From assembly GCA_041987425.1 (NCBI GenBank), contig JBHIWP010000002.1, positions 21,668 through 85,667 on the forward strand: a DNA stretch of 64,000 nucleotides, in the 5' to 3' direction. Every line of letters starts with the position of its first letter. Positions within the stretch are counted from its first letter, which is position 1. Under the pieces are notes generated by a model. That model was not told the origin of the DNA. It made no database searches and saw only the letters and a program-made list of their open reading frames with translations. The position numbers and the translations under genes are program-made. The DNA comes from Leptofilum sp041987425. GTDB taxonomy: Bacteria > Chloroflexota > Anaerolineae > Promineifilales > Promineifilaceae. Shown piece by piece: positions 63,197-64,000 of this stretch.

Positions 63197-64000
63197 CTAC
63201 GGCGAGCAAACCGTGATGCTCCAGCTGTTGAGCGTCCCGGCATCGGCCGAGGTGTAGTGGTCCGTCACCGTCAGCTGCCAGGTGCCGCTGCTGCTCAGAC
63301 CATCAAAAGCACTCAGCGCATTGTTCGGGCTGACCGTGCCGCTGATCGCCGGAGCACTGCCGTTACACTGACTCTCAGCCGGCAGCGCCGCCTCGTCACT
63401 CAGCGTCGCCTCAATGTTGTCCGTCGAACAGCCATAGGTGCTGGCCGGCACACCAGGCCGGTCCAGAATCGTCACGGCCGTACCCGAACCCTGGTGCGTC
63501 AGGACCATGCTCAGGTCCCCTGGCCAGGCATGAGCCATGTTCAGCGTCACATCCAGGTCCCCAATCGTCGTCGCCGCACCCACCGTCAGCTGCGAGCTGA
63601 TCGACGTCGTGCCATTGGGCAGGGCAATGGGCACATTGGTGCTGCTGTACGTCGTGCAGCTAGGCGCCGCGCCCGACTCAATGCGCACATCATCAATGCC
63701 CGCCTCCACAATCGAGCCACCGGCATTGTCCGCCGCCTCCACCAGGAGATAGATCGTCTGCCCGGCAAAAGCATTGAGACTGACCGAATGCAGCGCCCAG
63801 ACCCCATTGTCATTGTCCGCCGCACCCAGCTCCTCAAAGACCAGCTGGCTGGTGCTGCCCACGGCCGTTACCCGGAGGAAGTCAGCGCTAGAGGCGTTGT
63901 TGGTGTGAGCCAGATAGTAGTTAAAGGAAAGCGTCAGATTGCCGCTGCTGGGCAGGCTGATGTTGGGCGAGCGGATCGAGGTGACGCCATTGTCGATGTC
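63197..64000 (-). CDS. Secreted protein with C-terminal proprotein-convertase P domain (partial)
   Basis: The frame is open to the window edge, so the N-terminus is missing; 267 residues remain. The first part is a lectin/MAM-like beta-sandwich (Val-Ser-Leu-Asn-Ala-Phe-Ala-Gly-Gln-Thr-Ile-Tyr). The last 130 residues form a P domain: Ile-Gly-Asp-Leu-Asp-Val-Thr-Leu-Asn, His-Ala-Trp-Pro-Gly-Asp-Leu-Ser-Met-Val-Leu, Gly-Thr-Trp-Gln-Leu-Thr-Val-Thr-Asp. It probably belongs to a large secreted protein or protease. Confidence 0.88.
   Translation of the reverse strand, partial: DIDNGVTSIRSPNISLPSSGNLTLSFNYYLAHTNNASSADFLRVTAVGSTSQLVFEELGAADNDNGVWALHSVSLNAFAGQTIYLLVEAADNAGGSIVEAGIDDVRIESGAAPSCTTYSSTNVPIALPNGTTSISSQLTVGAATTIGDLDVTLNMAHAWPGDLSMVLTHQGSGTAVTILDRPGVPASTYGCSTDNIEATLSDEAALPAESQCNGSAPAISGTVSPNNALSAFDGLSSSGTWQLTVTDHYTSADAGTLNSWSITVCSP

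Larger units (their letters stand above)
2743..63868. repeat. Dispersed palindromic octamer ACGGCCGT, about 93 copies
   Basis: By eye, about 34 copies lie in the prophage and about 59 in host DNA, roughly one per 700 bases; chance predicts about one per 64 kb. Many are extended to AACGGCCGTT. Most are in genes, in all frames, encoding Thr-Ala-Val, Asn-Gly-Arg or x-Arg-Pro. Examples start at 2743, 13121, 22067, 28628, 31273, 31291, 40613, 46037, 54420, 54455 and 62984. None is seen in the IS at 60,264-61,457 or in the first 2.7 kb. It resembles in style the cyanobacterial HIP1 octamer, but the sequence differs. Confidence 0.9.

Overview
The window joins a leftward-transcribed siphovirus-type prophage (1 to about 29,272, left end outside the window) to bacterial chromosome (29,273-64,000). 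The host looks like a Chloroflexota bacterium of the Anaerolineae type. This is inferred from gene content: a DUF2723 membrane glycosyltransferase, a ParB-like/universal-stress fusion, secreted proteins with Pro/Thr stalks, and a short C-terminal YLPF-type motif. No rRNA or ribosomal protein gene is present to fix the taxonomy.

Prophage. Leftward from 25,136 come an early block (Dam-type methylase, nuclease, small coiled-coil proteins, a replication initiator with iteron arrays inside its gene, a DnaC-like loader, a second DNA methylase, HNH endonucleases, small membrane proteins) and then the late block: TerS-TerL-portal-Mu F-like head protein-protease/scaffold-capsid. A moron cassette follows (three glycosyltransferases, UDP-galactopyranose mutase, methyltransferase, FmdB-like zinc ribbon). 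After it come connectors, tail tube, a tail-chaperone pair with an A_AAA_AAC frameshift site, and the tape measure, which is cut by the window edge. Right of a dyad-rich control region, an RHH regulator and the integrase point rightward. The integrase abuts a 3' fragment of tRNA-Gly(TCC), the right attachment site. The intact tRNA, lysis genes and tail-tip genes would lie to the left, outside the window.

Host. After a tRNA with anticodon CAT come a PH-domain protein, the DUF2723 protein, a Ser/Thr kinase with TPR repeats convergent with a PP2A-like phosphatase, and a leftward his cluster (hisG-D-[GxxExxY]-C-B-H-A-F-[hypothetical]-I-E). The his operon is preceded by a 26-residue, six-histidine leader peptide and a terminator that could be antagonised by an alternative pairing: a classical attenuator. 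Next are two tandem ParB-like/USP/USP proteins, a secreted di-heme beta-helix protein and a penta-heme protein, a cell-surface glycoside-hydrolase-like protein, serA, CYTH and GNAT proteins, a membrane-protein gene split by an IS1-like element with an 8-bp target duplication, a PIG-V-like mannosyltransferase, and the C-terminal part of a P-domain protein.

Sequence-level signals not explained by genes: (1) the palindrome ACGGCCGT occurs about 93 times by hand count (about one expected), in both host and prophage but not in the IS; (2) seven-base-period fold-back repeats fill many host gaps and, with a GCAGAG-type repeat, have entered hisF, hisH and hisC in frame; (3) GC-rich stem-loops sit in several prophage cistron gaps. 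All searches and counts were done by eye.
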